NCBI GenBank assembly: GCA_014651175.1
Contig: BMWJ01000004.1
Coordinates: forward strand, 1-64,000
Source: Streptomyces clavifer
GTDB lineage: Bacteria > Actinomycetota > Actinomycetes > Streptomycetales > Streptomycetaceae
DNA: 64,000 nt
Reading direction: 5' to 3'
Positions 25,193-32,319 of the stretch are shown one piece after another. Positions within the stretch are counted from its first letter, which is position 1. The number at the start of each line of letters is the position of its first letter. A program made the position numbers and the translations under genes. The notes under the pieces are model-generated. The model made no database searches and was not told where the DNA came from. It worked only from the letters and a program-made list of their open reading frames with translations.

Positions 25193-25414
25193 ATGCGCAT
25201 CCGTATCGGCGTGGTCGTCCTCGCAGTGGTCCTGCTGATCGCCGCGTTCGTCTCGAGCATCCCGTCCGAGGCCGAGACCGAAGCGGCCTGCCGACGGGCC
25301 CTCGACAACACGTCGACCGCCACCAACCGGCCCGACGTGTGCCTGGACGTGCCCGCGGAGACCTACCGCGCCTTCCTCCTGATGTACGTACTCCGGGCGG
25401 AGGGGCTCGACTAG
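25193..25414 (+). CDS. Small secreted or membrane-anchored protein
   Basis: A 73-aa protein with an N-terminal hydrophobic helix (IRIGVVVLAVVLLIAAFVSS) directly after the start. About 50 polar residues follow, with two cysteines (AACRRAL and DVCLDV) that could form a disulfide outside the membrane. The start has no strong Shine-Dalgarno site. It is likely exported or tail-anchored facing outward. The family is not recognised, and function is unknown. It is convergent with the propeller lipoprotein gene. Confidence 0.6.
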   Translation: MRIRIGVVVLAVVLLIAAFVSSIPSEAETEAACRRALDNTSTATNRPDVCLDVPAETYRAFLLMYVLRAEGLD

Positions 25415-25493
25415 CGCGCCGGCGCACCGCACACGAGGCCGGAACGGTCCGTGCCGGCGGCCCGGGACGTGACGGGCCGGACGCCGAACCGCG

Positions 25494-26606
25494 TCAGAGG
25501 ACCGCGATCCCCAGCGGCCGCACTCCCGCGGGCAACCGCCGGGTCGCACCGCTGTCCAGGTCGACGACGGTGATCCCGTCCCAGAAGCCTTCCCGGGTGA
25601 AGCCCCCGCCGACGTAGGCGGTGCCGCCGTCCTCGGATACGGCGACGTCCTCGTGCGGGCCGTCGAGCGGAAGGACGCGCTCCTGTCCCCCGGGGGCGCG
25701 GACCGTCAGCGACGGGCCCGCGTCGGAGCCGTCGATCGGGCCCGTACCGACGACGAGCAGGGTGCCGTCGGGAGTGAGCGCGGCGCCGTGCTGATGGGTG
25801 TCGGCGGTCATCCGCTCCACATCGACCCTGCCGCTGCGCGGATCGAGGACGGCCAGCCGCTCGCCCTCGAACGGCAGCAGGAGCTTCCCGTCGGCGCGCA
25901 CCACCGCGTAGTGCGGCTTGAGCCAGGAGCCGAGGCCCCCCTCGGTGCCGTACGGCGCGACCTCCAGGCGGCGCGGGGTGAGCGTGCCGGTGCGTACGGC
26001 CGTCACGTCGTAGGAGTCGTGGCCGGTGGCGTAGACCTCGCTGCCGTCACGGGCCACGTCGACGTCGAAGGGGCGGCGGCCCACGGGGACGGTGTCCGTG
26101 ACCGTGCGGGTCGCCGTGTCGATGACCTCCAGGGTCCCCTTCGCGCCGGGGACGTTGACGCCGACGTACACGCGTGTGCCGTCCGGCGCCAGGGCGATGC
26201 CCATGCCGCCTCCCCGGTACTCCCCCGTCGTGACGGGGCCGGTCCGCGTGGCGTACGGGATCCTGCCGAGGCTCTCGCGCGACGCGGTGTCCACGACGGC
26301 CACACCCTCGGCGGTCGCGACCCAGGCCCGGCCGTCGGCGCCCACGACGAGTCCGTACGGCGCCGTGCCCACCTCCACCGAGTCGAGGGGCCCGCGTACG
26401 GGGTCGATGAAGGTGACGGTGTCGCTCCCGAAGTCCGCGACCAGCAGGGTTCCCTGCGCGGTGCGCGCCGGGGCCGGGGCGGAGGGTGCGGCGGTGCCGG
26501 ACCGCTGCGCGGTCGCCGCGGGCTCGGCGGTGCCGGTCGTGGTGCACCCGGCGGTCAGCAGGACTCCGGCGACAGCTCCCAGCGCGGCGTGCGCGGGGGC
26601 CCTCAC
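25494..26606 (-). CDS. Beta-propeller lipoprotein (YncE/lactonase-like)
   Basis: A 370-aa exported protein. The first 25 residues form a lipoprotein signal with lipobox LLTAGC (Cys near residue 21), followed by an Ala/Thr/Pro-rich linker. Residues about 50-370 are seven-bladed-propeller repeats of the YncE/YVTN type, recurring as GTLLVADFGSDTVTFID, GTRVYVGVNVPG and GSEVYATGHDSYDVT. Such domains bind ligands or partners on the cell surface. The start overlaps the stop of the ankyrin gene by 4 bp (ATGA), so the two are co-translated. A role next to HbpS in envelope redox sensing is only inferred from location. Confidence 0.87.
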   Translation of the reverse strand: MRAPAHAALGAVAGVLLTAGCTTTGTAEPAATAQRSGTAAPSAPAPARTAQGTLLVADFGSDTVTFIDPVRGPLDSVEVGTAPYGLVVGADGRAWVATAEGVAVVDTASRESLGRIPYATRTGPVTTGEYRGGGMGIALAPDGTRVYVGVNVPGAKGTLEVIDTATRTVTDTVPVGRRPFDVDVARDGSEVYATGHDSYDVTAVRTGTLTPRRLEVAPYGTEGGLGSWLKPHYAVVRADGKLLLPFEGERLAVLDPRSGRVDVERMTADTHQHGAALTPDGTLLVVGTGPIDGSDAGPSLTVRAPGGQERVLPLDGPHEDVAVSEDGGTAYVGGGFTREGFWDGITVVDLDSGATRRLPAGVRPLGIAVL

Positions 26607-27196
26607 GCGGCCCTCAGCAGCGCCGCGATCGCGTCGAAGCCGCGGCGTTCGGCGTGGCGCAGGGCCGTGACGCCGTCGGCGTCGGGAAGGTCCGGGCGTG
26701 CGCCGGCCGCGAGCAGCAGCCGCACGACCTCCTGGTGCGGGCGGCCTCCGTCACCGAGGATCACGGCCTCCAGCAAGGCGGTCCAGCCGAGGTCGTTGAC
26801 GTGGTCGACGTCCATGCCCGTGTCCCGCAGCACGGCCCGTACGTACGCGACGTGACCGCGCTCGCTCGCCGGGATCAGCGCGATCCCGCCGAACCTGTTG
26901 CGCAGCGTCAGGTCCGGTCCCGCCGTCAGCAGGACCCTCATCATCGCGACGTCGCCGGTCACACCGGTGACCAGCCACGCGCTGTCCCGGCGGGCGTCCT
27001 GCGCGTCGGGGTCGGCCCCGGCCGCCAGCAGGACCCGTGCGGCCTCCACATGGCCGCCCAGCGAGGCGAGGAGCAGCGGAGAGCGCAGCTCCTCGTCACG
27101 GGCCTCCACCGGGGCGCCCGCGTCCAGCGCGGTACGCACCCCGGCGGCGTCGCCCCGGCCGGCGGCGTCCAGGAGTTGCCGCGTGCGGTGCTGCAT
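26603..27196 (-). CDS. Ankyrin-repeat protein
   Basis: A 197-aa cytosolic protein made of about five ankyrin repeats. Typical helix-loop units are TRQLLDAAGRGDAAGVRTAL, SPLLLASLGGHVEAARVLL and GWTALLEAVILGDGGRPHQE. The repeats mediate protein-protein contact, and no enzymatic motif is present. It is immediately upstream of, and overlaps, the propeller lipoprotein and lies 77 bp downstream of the HbpS-like gene on the same strand. All three may form one operon. In several actinobacteria ankyrin proteins accompany catalases or redox enzymes, which would fit HbpS here. Confidence 0.88.
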   Translation of the reverse strand: MQHRTRQLLDAAGRGDAAGVRTALDAGAPVEARDEELRSPLLLASLGGHVEAARVLLAAGADPDAQDARRDSAWLVTGVTGDVAMMRVLLTAGPDLTLRNRFGGIALIPASERGHVAYVRAVLRDTGMDVDHVNDLGWTALLEAVILGDGGRPHQEVVRLLLAAGARPDLPDADGVTALRHAERRGFDAIAALLRAA

Positions 27197-27273
27197 CGTG
27201 TTCCTCCACTGTGTCCGTGCGAAAGGGCCGGCGGAACCTTACGGGTACCAGGTTCCGCCGGGCCCGGGGCTTC

Positions 27274-27843
27274 CTACCTGCCGAGCGAGGCGACGCCGGC
27301 CCGGGCGAACTTCTCGTCCAGGTCGCCGCTCGGCGCGCCGGCGACGCCGATGCCGGCGATCGGTGCGCCCTTCGCCTGGACCGGGGCGCCGCCGCCGAGG
27401 AAGAGGGTGCCGGGAATGTCCTTCAGGTTGGGCGTCTGCTCCAGGCGCTCGACCAGGGCCGAGGTGGGCGCGTTCCAGGAGACGGCGGTGTACGCCTTCT
27501 TCACCGCGGACTCGGGGGACTGCGGTCCCGCGCCGTCGCCGCGCAGCGTGACGACGGTGTTGCCGTTGCGGTCGACGACGGCGACGGAGACGCGCTGGTT
27601 CTCCTTCGCCGCGGCTTCCAGCGCGGCCTGCGCGGCCCCGGTCGCGGCCTCGACCGTCAGGTGGGTCGACTGCGTGAGGTTCTTGCCGGCCGCGCCCGTC
27701 GTGGCTCCCGAACCGGCCTTGGCCACGGGGGCCGCGGCCGGGCCGGCCGCGTTGGCGGACACCGCGCCGAAGGTACCGGCCGCCAGCGTGGCGGCGACGG
27801 CGGTGCCGGTCAGGACACGGGTGCGCGGGGACAGCTTCTTCAT
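27274..27843 (-). CDS. hbpS: HbpS-like extracellular haem-binding sensor
   Basis: A 189-aa protein with a cleavable signal (RTRVLTGTAVAATLAAGTFG, cleavage near ANA-AG) and a GlcG/HbpS domain (about residues 60-189). The domain has LTVEAATGAAQAALEAA, VSVAVVDRNGNTVVTLRGDG, AVKKAYTAVSW and FLGGGAPV. HbpS of Streptomyces reticuli is secreted, binds haem and controls the kinase SenS under oxidative stress. The adjacent divergent kinase-regulator pair is of that type, so this is the likely cognate sensor. The start is ATG 27843, facing senS across 223 bp. Confidence 0.87.
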   Translation of the reverse strand: MKKLSPRTRVLTGTAVAATLAAGTFGAVSANAAGPAAAPVAKAGSGATTGAAGKNLTQSTHLTVEAATGAAQAALEAAAKENQRVSVAVVDRNGNTVVTLRGDGAGPQSPESAVKKAYTAVSWNAPTSALVERLEQTPNLKDIPGTLFLGGGAPVQAKGAPIAGIGVAGAPSGDLDEKFARAGVASLGR

Positions 27844-28066
27844 GGTGGCTCCTTGGGTGGACGAGAGCGGTTCGGGAATCTCTGCGTTCCCGCTCCGACA
27901 TCCATCGTGGGTCCGGATCCGGGCCTTCCCGGTCGGCCCACAGGCTCCGTCCGACGCTCCCGACGGATGACGGAGGGGTCAGCCGAACGGTCGATGCGGA
28001 CGAGCCACCTCCGGATAGCCTTGGTCGGGCGGACCTGCAGAACGGCAGGCCGCCGAGGAGTGTGCG

Positions 28067-29296
28067 GTGCGAGGGAACACGTGGTCGGCCATCGACACCG
28101 AAGCGGCCGACGACGACGCCCGCCGGCTCGCGACCGTGATGCACGTGGCGTTCTTCGTGCTCCTGTGCTCGTCGCTGGCCCGCTTCCTGATGCGCCACCC
28201 AGGTGCGCCGGCGACACCCTGGGTCGTCGCACTCGCCCTCGCACTGGCCCTGCTGTACGTCCTCGGTCCGGTGCTCGGCCCGAAGGAGGACCTGGCTCCC
28301 AGGGACCCCACCGCGGCGTCCAGGCTGTGGCTGGCGGCCGTCATCGGGACCTGGCTCACCCTGGTGGTCCTCGCGCCGAGCTTCGGCTGGTGCGCCGTGC
28401 CGCTCTTCTACACCGGCCTGCGCTCGCTGCGCACCCGGTCCGCGATCCTCCTCGTCTCGCTGATCACCGTGTTCGTGGTGGCCGCACAGGTCCAACTGCG
28501 CCTGCGGTTCGGCTTCGATCCCAACCTGCTGTTCGCGCCCCCGGCCGTCGCCGCCGTCGCGACCGCCGTGTTCATCCACTCCCAGCGCCAGGCCGTCCGG
28601 CTGCGGGCCGTCATCACCGATCTCGTCCGCACCCGCCGTGAACTGGCCGCCACCGAACGCCGCGAGGGCGCGCTCGCCGAACGTCAGCGGCTCTCCATGG
28701 AGATCCACGACACCCTCGCCCAGGGCCTGTCCAGCCAGCAGATGCTGTTCCAGGCCGCGGACCGGCTCTGGGCCGGCGACCCGGAGACGGCGCGTCGCCA
28801 TGTCCGCTCCGCCGCGTCCATCGCCGAGCACAACCTCGCCGAGGCCCGCCGCTTCGTCCACGACCTCGCCCCCGCCGACCTCGCCGGGGGCGGCAGCCTC
28901 GGCGACGCGCTGCGCGCCCTGGCGGCGCGCGAGACGACCGACACCCTCCGGATCCGCTTCCACCAGGACAGCGCCCCCGCGGCCCCCCTTCCCGACCGGA
29001 TCCAGTCCGCGCTCCTGCGCATCGCACAGGGCGCCCTCGCGAACGTGCGCGAACACGCGGACGCCACCACCGCGGCCCTCACCCTGACCCACCTGGACGA
29101 CCAGGTGGTCCTGGACATCGCCGACAACGGCCGCGGCTTCGTCCCCACCGAGCGGACGGGGGACGGCGTGCGCGGCCACGGCCTCCCGGCCATACGCGCC
29201 CGCGTGCGCGGGCTCGGCGGCACCCTCACCATCGAATCGACCCCCGGCGAGGGCACCGTGCTCACCGCCGCGATCCCCTTGGAGCCCGTGCCATGA
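28067..29296 (+). CDS. senS: SenS-like sensor histidine kinase
   Basis: A 409-aa kinase. The N-terminal 170 residues contain about five transmembrane helices (ATVMHVAFFVLLCSSLARFLM; WVVALALALALLYVLG; LAAVIGTWLTLVVLAPS). Then follow a HisKA_3 dimerisation domain with the phospho-His in RLSMEIHDTLAQGLSSQQM (near residue 210) and a HATPase domain (NVREHADATTAAL; DNGRGF; GHGLPAIR). It is the NarL-type two-component architecture and matches SenS, which senses via HbpS. The GTG start has GAGGAG 6 nt upstream. It overlaps senR by 4 bp. Confidence 0.92.
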   Translation: MRGNTWSAIDTEAADDDARRLATVMHVAFFVLLCSSLARFLMRHPGAPATPWVVALALALALLYVLGPVLGPKEDLAPRDPTAASRLWLAAVIGTWLTLVVLAPSFGWCAVPLFYTGLRSLRTRSAILLVSLITVFVVAAQVQLRLRFGFDPNLLFAPPAVAAVATAVFIHSQRQAVRLRAVITDLVRTRRELAATERREGALAERQRLSMEIHDTLAQGLSSQQMLFQAADRLWAGDPETARRHVRSAASIAEHNLAEARRFVHDLAPADLAGGGSLGDALRALAARETTDTLRIRFHQDSAPAAPLPDRIQSALLRIAQGALANVREHADATTAALTLTHLDDQVVLDIADNGRGFVPTERTGDGVRGHGLPAIRARVRGLGGTLTIESTPGEGTVLTAAIPLEPVP

Positions 29297-29922
29297 CCAC
29301 GCCCGTACGCATCCTGCTCTGCGACGACCACACCGTCGTACGCGCGGGGCTGCTCGCCCTGATCGGCAGCGAGCCGGACATCGAGGTCGTCGGAGAGGCG
29401 GGCAGCGGCGAGGAGGCGGTCGCCCTCACCGCCCGGCTGCGACCGGACGTCGTCCTGATGGACCTTCAGCTCGGCCCCGGCATCGACGGGGTGGAGGCGA
29501 CGCGCCGGATCGCCGGCCAGGACGTGCACATCCTGGTCCTCACCACGTACGACACGGACGCGGACATCACCCGGGCGATCGAGGCGGGCGCCACCGGCTA
29601 CCTCCTCAAGGCGGAACGCCCCGAGGAGCTCTTCGCCGCGATCCGCGCCGCCGCCCAGGGCCGCACGACCCTCTCCCCGCCGGTCGCCAGCCGTGTCATG
29701 GACCGGATGCGCGGAGCGGCCGGACCGACCCTCACGGACCGCGAACGCGACATCCTGGGCCAGCTCGCGCGCGGCCTCGGCAACCGGGAGATCGCCCGCG
29801 CGCTCTTCATCAGCGAGGCGACCGTGAAGACCCACCTGGGCCGGATCTACGCCAAGCTCGGCGTGGACACCCGCTCGGGCGCCGTTGCCGTCGCCACGGA
29901 ACAGCGGCTGCTGTCCCCGTAG
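29293..29922 (+). CDS. senR: SenR-like NarL/LuxR response regulator
   Basis: A 209-aa response regulator. The receiver domain begins ILLCDDHTVVRAGLLALIG. Its phospho-acceptor Asp is near residue 55 in RPDVVLMDLQLG and its conserved Lys is in GYLLKAERPEELFAAI. The C-terminal LuxR helix-turn-helix is LTDRERDILGQLARGLGNREIARALFISEATVKTHLGRIYAKL (reads as about residues 145-187). The SenR paradigm is activation of redox genes including hbpS and catalase-peroxidase. It overlaps senS by 4 bp. Targets in this window are probably hbpS and its own operon. Confidence 0.93.
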   Translation: MTTPVRILLCDDHTVVRAGLLALIGSEPDIEVVGEAGSGEEAVALTARLRPDVVLMDLQLGPGIDGVEATRRIAGQDVHILVLTTYDTDADITRAIEAGATGYLLKAERPEELFAAIRAAAQGRTTLSPPVASRVMDRMRGAAGPTLTDRERDILGQLARGLGNREIARALFISEATVKTHLGRIYAKLGVDTRSGAVAVATEQRLLSP

Positions 29923-30095
29923 CGGGCCCACGCCGCCCCGGCACCGGCACCGCGCGCTCGTCGGCCGGCACCGCTCCGACCGGCCGTGTCCACGGAGTCG
30001 TCCGGTGTCAGGGAAGCACGAGCCTCGCGGGCGGGCCCGCCCCCTCCTCCGGCCCCGCGCACGAAGCCGAGCCGACCGGCACTATACGAACATAG

Positions 30096-30111
30096 GTATG
30101 AGTACTCATAC
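30096..30111. promoter_or_regulatory. Perfect palindrome GTATGAGTACTCATAC
   Basis: A 16-bp perfect palindrome in an AT-rich patch (ATACGAACATAGG just upstream) about 75 bp before a small membrane-protein gene. The TGAGTACTCA core is close to the TGAGTAC half-site reported for the actinobacterial MtrA/MacR-type regulators. It is a strong operator candidate. Confidence 0.6.
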
Positions 30112-30182
30112 GGCAGCCACCGCCCCGAGGGCATTGTGTGTCTCACACCGAGCAACACGGTTTCCTCACATCGGAGTTAGAG

Positions 30183-30509
30183 ATGGCTGCCTCGTCGCGC
30201 ACCCTGCCCCAGTCCCTTCGCCACTACCTCGTGAACCCCGCCGCCCTGGGCTACCTGGCCGTCGTGGCCGCCGTCGGCGTATGGGTCGGGCTGGACATGC
30301 TCCTCGTCGAGCGGGTGGACGCGAGCTTCGCCGGCGTGTGGCTGTTCATCGTGACCGCACCGACCTCGTTCCTGTTCGTAACCCTTCCCGGTGAACTGCT
30401 GCTCGCCGGTATCGCCGTCGGGGCCGTCGCCCAGGCCCTGGCGCTCGGCGCCGCGTACCGCTCGGCTCGCGGACGGGCCGCACGGCGCACCTCCCCTGCC
30501 GGTGCCTGA
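30183..30509 (+). CDS. Small integral membrane protein
   Basis: A 108-aa protein with about three hydrophobic helices (LGYLAVVAAVGVWVGLDMLL; GVWLFIVTAPTSFLFVTL; LLLAGIAVGAVAQALALGAA). A basic C terminus (RSARGRAARR) suggests an inside orientation. It resembles a conserved streptomycete small membrane-protein family that I recall by the signature 'VTAPTS'. The ATG at 30183 has GGAG 7 nt upstream. A palindromic operator candidate lies at 30096-30111. Function is unknown. Confidence 0.75.
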   Translation: MAASSRTLPQSLRHYLVNPAALGYLAVVAAVGVWVGLDMLLVERVDASFAGVWLFIVTAPTSFLFVTLPGELLLAGIAVGAVAQALALGAAYRSARGRAARRTSPAGA

Positions 30510-30720
30510 GCAGACGTCATCGACCGGCACGGAGTCCTCTGTGACGCCATCGGCCATGGCTCCCCGGCGGGGACACACGTCGCTCCGGAACAAGCGACGA
30601 CACGGGTGCGGCCGTGCCGGCGGCGCCGCCCACAGCCTGTCCGACGACGATCTCGGCTTCAGGGGCGACGTCCCGGGCCCGTTCCCGAGGGCGGCGGCAG
30701 GGCGAATGAAGGGTTCGGCG

Positions 30721-30909
30721 ATGTGCAAGAAGTGCGGTGCGAAGAAGCGCCGTTGGCCCCGCTCGTGCGCCCGGTGCCGGTCCGGATCGTCGGATCGGGG
30801 CGACACGGCGCTGGAGGCCGCAGAGCTGGCTGTGGAGACGGGACTGCTCGGGTGGATCGGGCGGGGCCTCATGGGTGTCGCGCGGCTGGTGCTGCGCACG
30901 ATCGGCTGA
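30721..30909 (+). CDS. Small zinc-ribbon-like protein
   Basis: A 62-aa protein. Residues 2-24 hold CKKCGAKKRRWPRSCARC, two CxxC pairs that would coordinate one zinc. A C-terminal amphipathic or hydrophobic helix follows (LLGWIGRGLMGVARLVLRTI) that could associate with the membrane. It starts ATG 30721 with AAGGG about 13 nt upstream. This is unusually basic and short, and the cysteine spacing argues against chance. I do not know the family. Confidence 0.65.
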   Translation: MCKKCGAKKRRWPRSCARCRSGSSDRGDTALEAAELAVETGLLGWIGRGLMGVARLVLRTIG

Positions 30910-30965
30910 CAGACGGCCCCCGTTCTCCCGCCTCCGGGCCGGACGGCGCCGCCCCGGAATGCCCA

Positions 30966-31316
30966 CCGAGGGTCCTGCGGGTCGCAGCGGAGCGCGGTGT
31001 TCCCGCGTCCATGTACGGGGCGGTGACGGACGGCACCCTGCTGGGCGTCCAGCGGTCAAAACGATTTCTCGACACGCTGACCACGGTGGCGCGCACGGAC
31101 CTCGGCTACCTCCTGGAGGCCCGCGACGCCCTGGCGCTCGTCCACCGGGGCCGCCGCACCCATCATATCCAGGACCCGACCGTCACCCTGAACTGGGCGG
31201 ACGGCGTGCTCGCCTAAACGTTCCAGCTGACCGACAACAGCAAGCTGACCCGGAACGACGTCACGGCGAAGAGGGACAGTGGGGCGTCCGAGAGGAGCGG
31301 CACATGCCTGACCTAA
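30966..31316 (+). pseudogene. Decayed phage tail-like protein fragment
   Basis: The translation from 30966 reads like the interior of an actinophage tail protein (LGYLLEARDALALVHRGRR, DPTVTLNWADGVLA), then a TAA at 31215-31217. The same frame resumes FQLTDNSKLTRNDVTAKRDS until TAA 31314-31316. There is no start codon with a ribosome site and at least one in-frame stop, so this is a remnant. Identification is from recall of the 'YEARDALALVYR..' motif of phage minor tail proteins. Next is a small phage-like ORF. Confidence 0.6.
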
Positions 31317-31458
31317 CAGCCGGGTCCACGGTCGTGCAGCCTTCCGGACCACACCGCTCCCCGGAGAGACAGTCCGCGTCGACGACGGGTACGGGCACCT
31401 CGTCATCCGCCGGTACGTTCCCGTACTGCAACCGTCCGACTCTGACTCAAGGAGCCTC

Positions 31459-31686
31459 ATGTCCATTCCCGTCAGCGCAGAGCTTCGTCCTTACTCGGGC
31501 TCGGACCCGGACCGGCACAAGGCCATGATCTCGATCAGCATCGAGCCCGGCCAGCCGGTGTACGGCGATCTGAGTGCGGCTGACCGGCAAGCTCTGCTGG
31601 AGGCCGCAATAGCGGGTATTCGCGCTGCTCTGCCCGGACTTCAGGTCCCGGCGTCGATCACGGCGCAGGACGTCACCACCGCCTGA
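31459..31686 (+). CDS. Small hypothetical protein in phage-like remnant
   Basis: A 75-aa soluble protein with ATG 31459 and AAGGAG 4 nt upstream. It has a mixed alpha-beta look (ISISIEPGQPVYGDLSAADR, LLEAAIAGIRAALPGL), no Cys, and no membrane segment. It is located between phage-like pseudogenes and is followed by a strong terminator at 31692-31724. It may be a surviving cargo or structural gene of the element. I do not recognise a family. Confidence 0.65.
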   Translation: MSIPVSAELRPYSGSDPDRHKAMISISIEPGQPVYGDLSAADRQALLEAAIAGIRAALPGLQVPASITAQDVTTA

Positions 31687-31691
31687 TCACT

Positions 31692-31724
31692 GGTGCCCCC
31701 CGCACAGCTGGTGCGGGGGGCACC
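31692..31724 (+). terminator. 14-bp perfect hairpin terminator
   Basis: GGTGCCCCCCGCAC-AGCTG-GTGCGGGGGGCACC starts 5 nt past the stop of the 75-aa gene. Confidence 0.9.
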
Positions 31725-31782
31725 TCCAACTCAGGCCCCGTGCCGATGGTCCGGGGCTTCGTCATGCCCGCGTGGCTTCGAG

Positions 31783-31980
31783 ATGGACGACGTGCGCGGC
31801 CGTGTCCACGCGCGGCTCGCTGTGAAGGCCCCGGCCAAGCCGGCGGTGCCGTCCCCGCCGAAGCGCCCGTCGGTCTCCTTGTCCAAGCTGAGCGCCGCCG
31901 CCCGCTCCCACCCCGCAAAGGCCGGCACCCCGGTTCTGCCGGCCCCACCCCGGCCCCAGGAAGGTCGGCACACTCCTCGT
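31783..31980 (+). pseudogene. Possible decayed endolysin C-terminal fragment
   Basis: In this frame the text runs RVHARLAVKAPAKPAV, then PPKRPSVSLSKLSAAARSHP and AKAGTPVL. It resembles the Pro/Lys linker and repeat unit of actinophage lysins that normally continues (..TYTGVRTVEAALVAEGLL). Here it dissolves after KAGTPV. No start or full domain is present. Only moderately supported. Confidence 0.4.
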
Positions 31981-32006
31981 CCGAGCGTCCGGCTGAGGTT
32001 GGCGCA

Positions 32007-32048
32007 CGCGAAGAGGCCCCGACCGCGTGCGGTCGGGGCCTCTTCGCG
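32007..32048. terminator. 19-bp perfect hairpin
   Basis: CGCGAAGAGGCCCCGACCG and its exact complement are separated by a CGTG loop. It stands between the phage-like remnant (+) and tRNA-Lys (-), so it can end transcripts from both sides. Confidence 0.85.
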
Positions 32049-32117
32049 CGATCGTTTGCACTTCGACGGAGCACGGGTGGAGCATCTGCCCGAACTGAAC
32101 TCGAACAAGCAAAGGAC

Positions 32118-32145
32118 CCCGGGTCAGGAAACGCTCTGACCCGGG
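32118..32145 (-). terminator. Hairpin downstream of tRNA-Lys
   Basis: CCCGGGTCAG-gaaacgct-CTGACCCGGG, a 10-bp stem lying 9 nt beyond the 3' end of tRNA-Lys. Confidence 0.75.
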
Positions 32146-32154
32146 ATCCAGCGG

Positions 32155-32228
32155 TAGGCCGTGTGGGACTCGAACCCACAACCAACGGATTAAAAGTCCG
32201 CTGCTCTGACCAATTGAGCTAACGGCCC
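32155..32228 (-). tRNA. tRNA-Lys(TTT)
   Basis: A cloverleaf with anticodon loop CTTTTAA and acceptor GGGCCGT paired to ACGGCCT. It has normal D (TAGCTCAATTGG) and T arms (GGGTTCGAGTCCC). CCA is not encoded. tRNA-Lys genes are common phage integration targets, which matches the remnant next to it. Confidence 0.95.
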
Positions 32229-32319
32229 GTACCGGATCACCCCACGAAGCATAGCCGCCCCCGGCCCGGCAGCCGATCGGGTATCGGGTGCCGGGCCCTG
32301 TCGCACCGGAGCTCGCAGG

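Noticed and set aside
30966..32228. Intact prophage with integrase and att sites
   Set aside because: No integrase, excisionase or duplicated tRNA-Lys 3' end was seen; only fragments.
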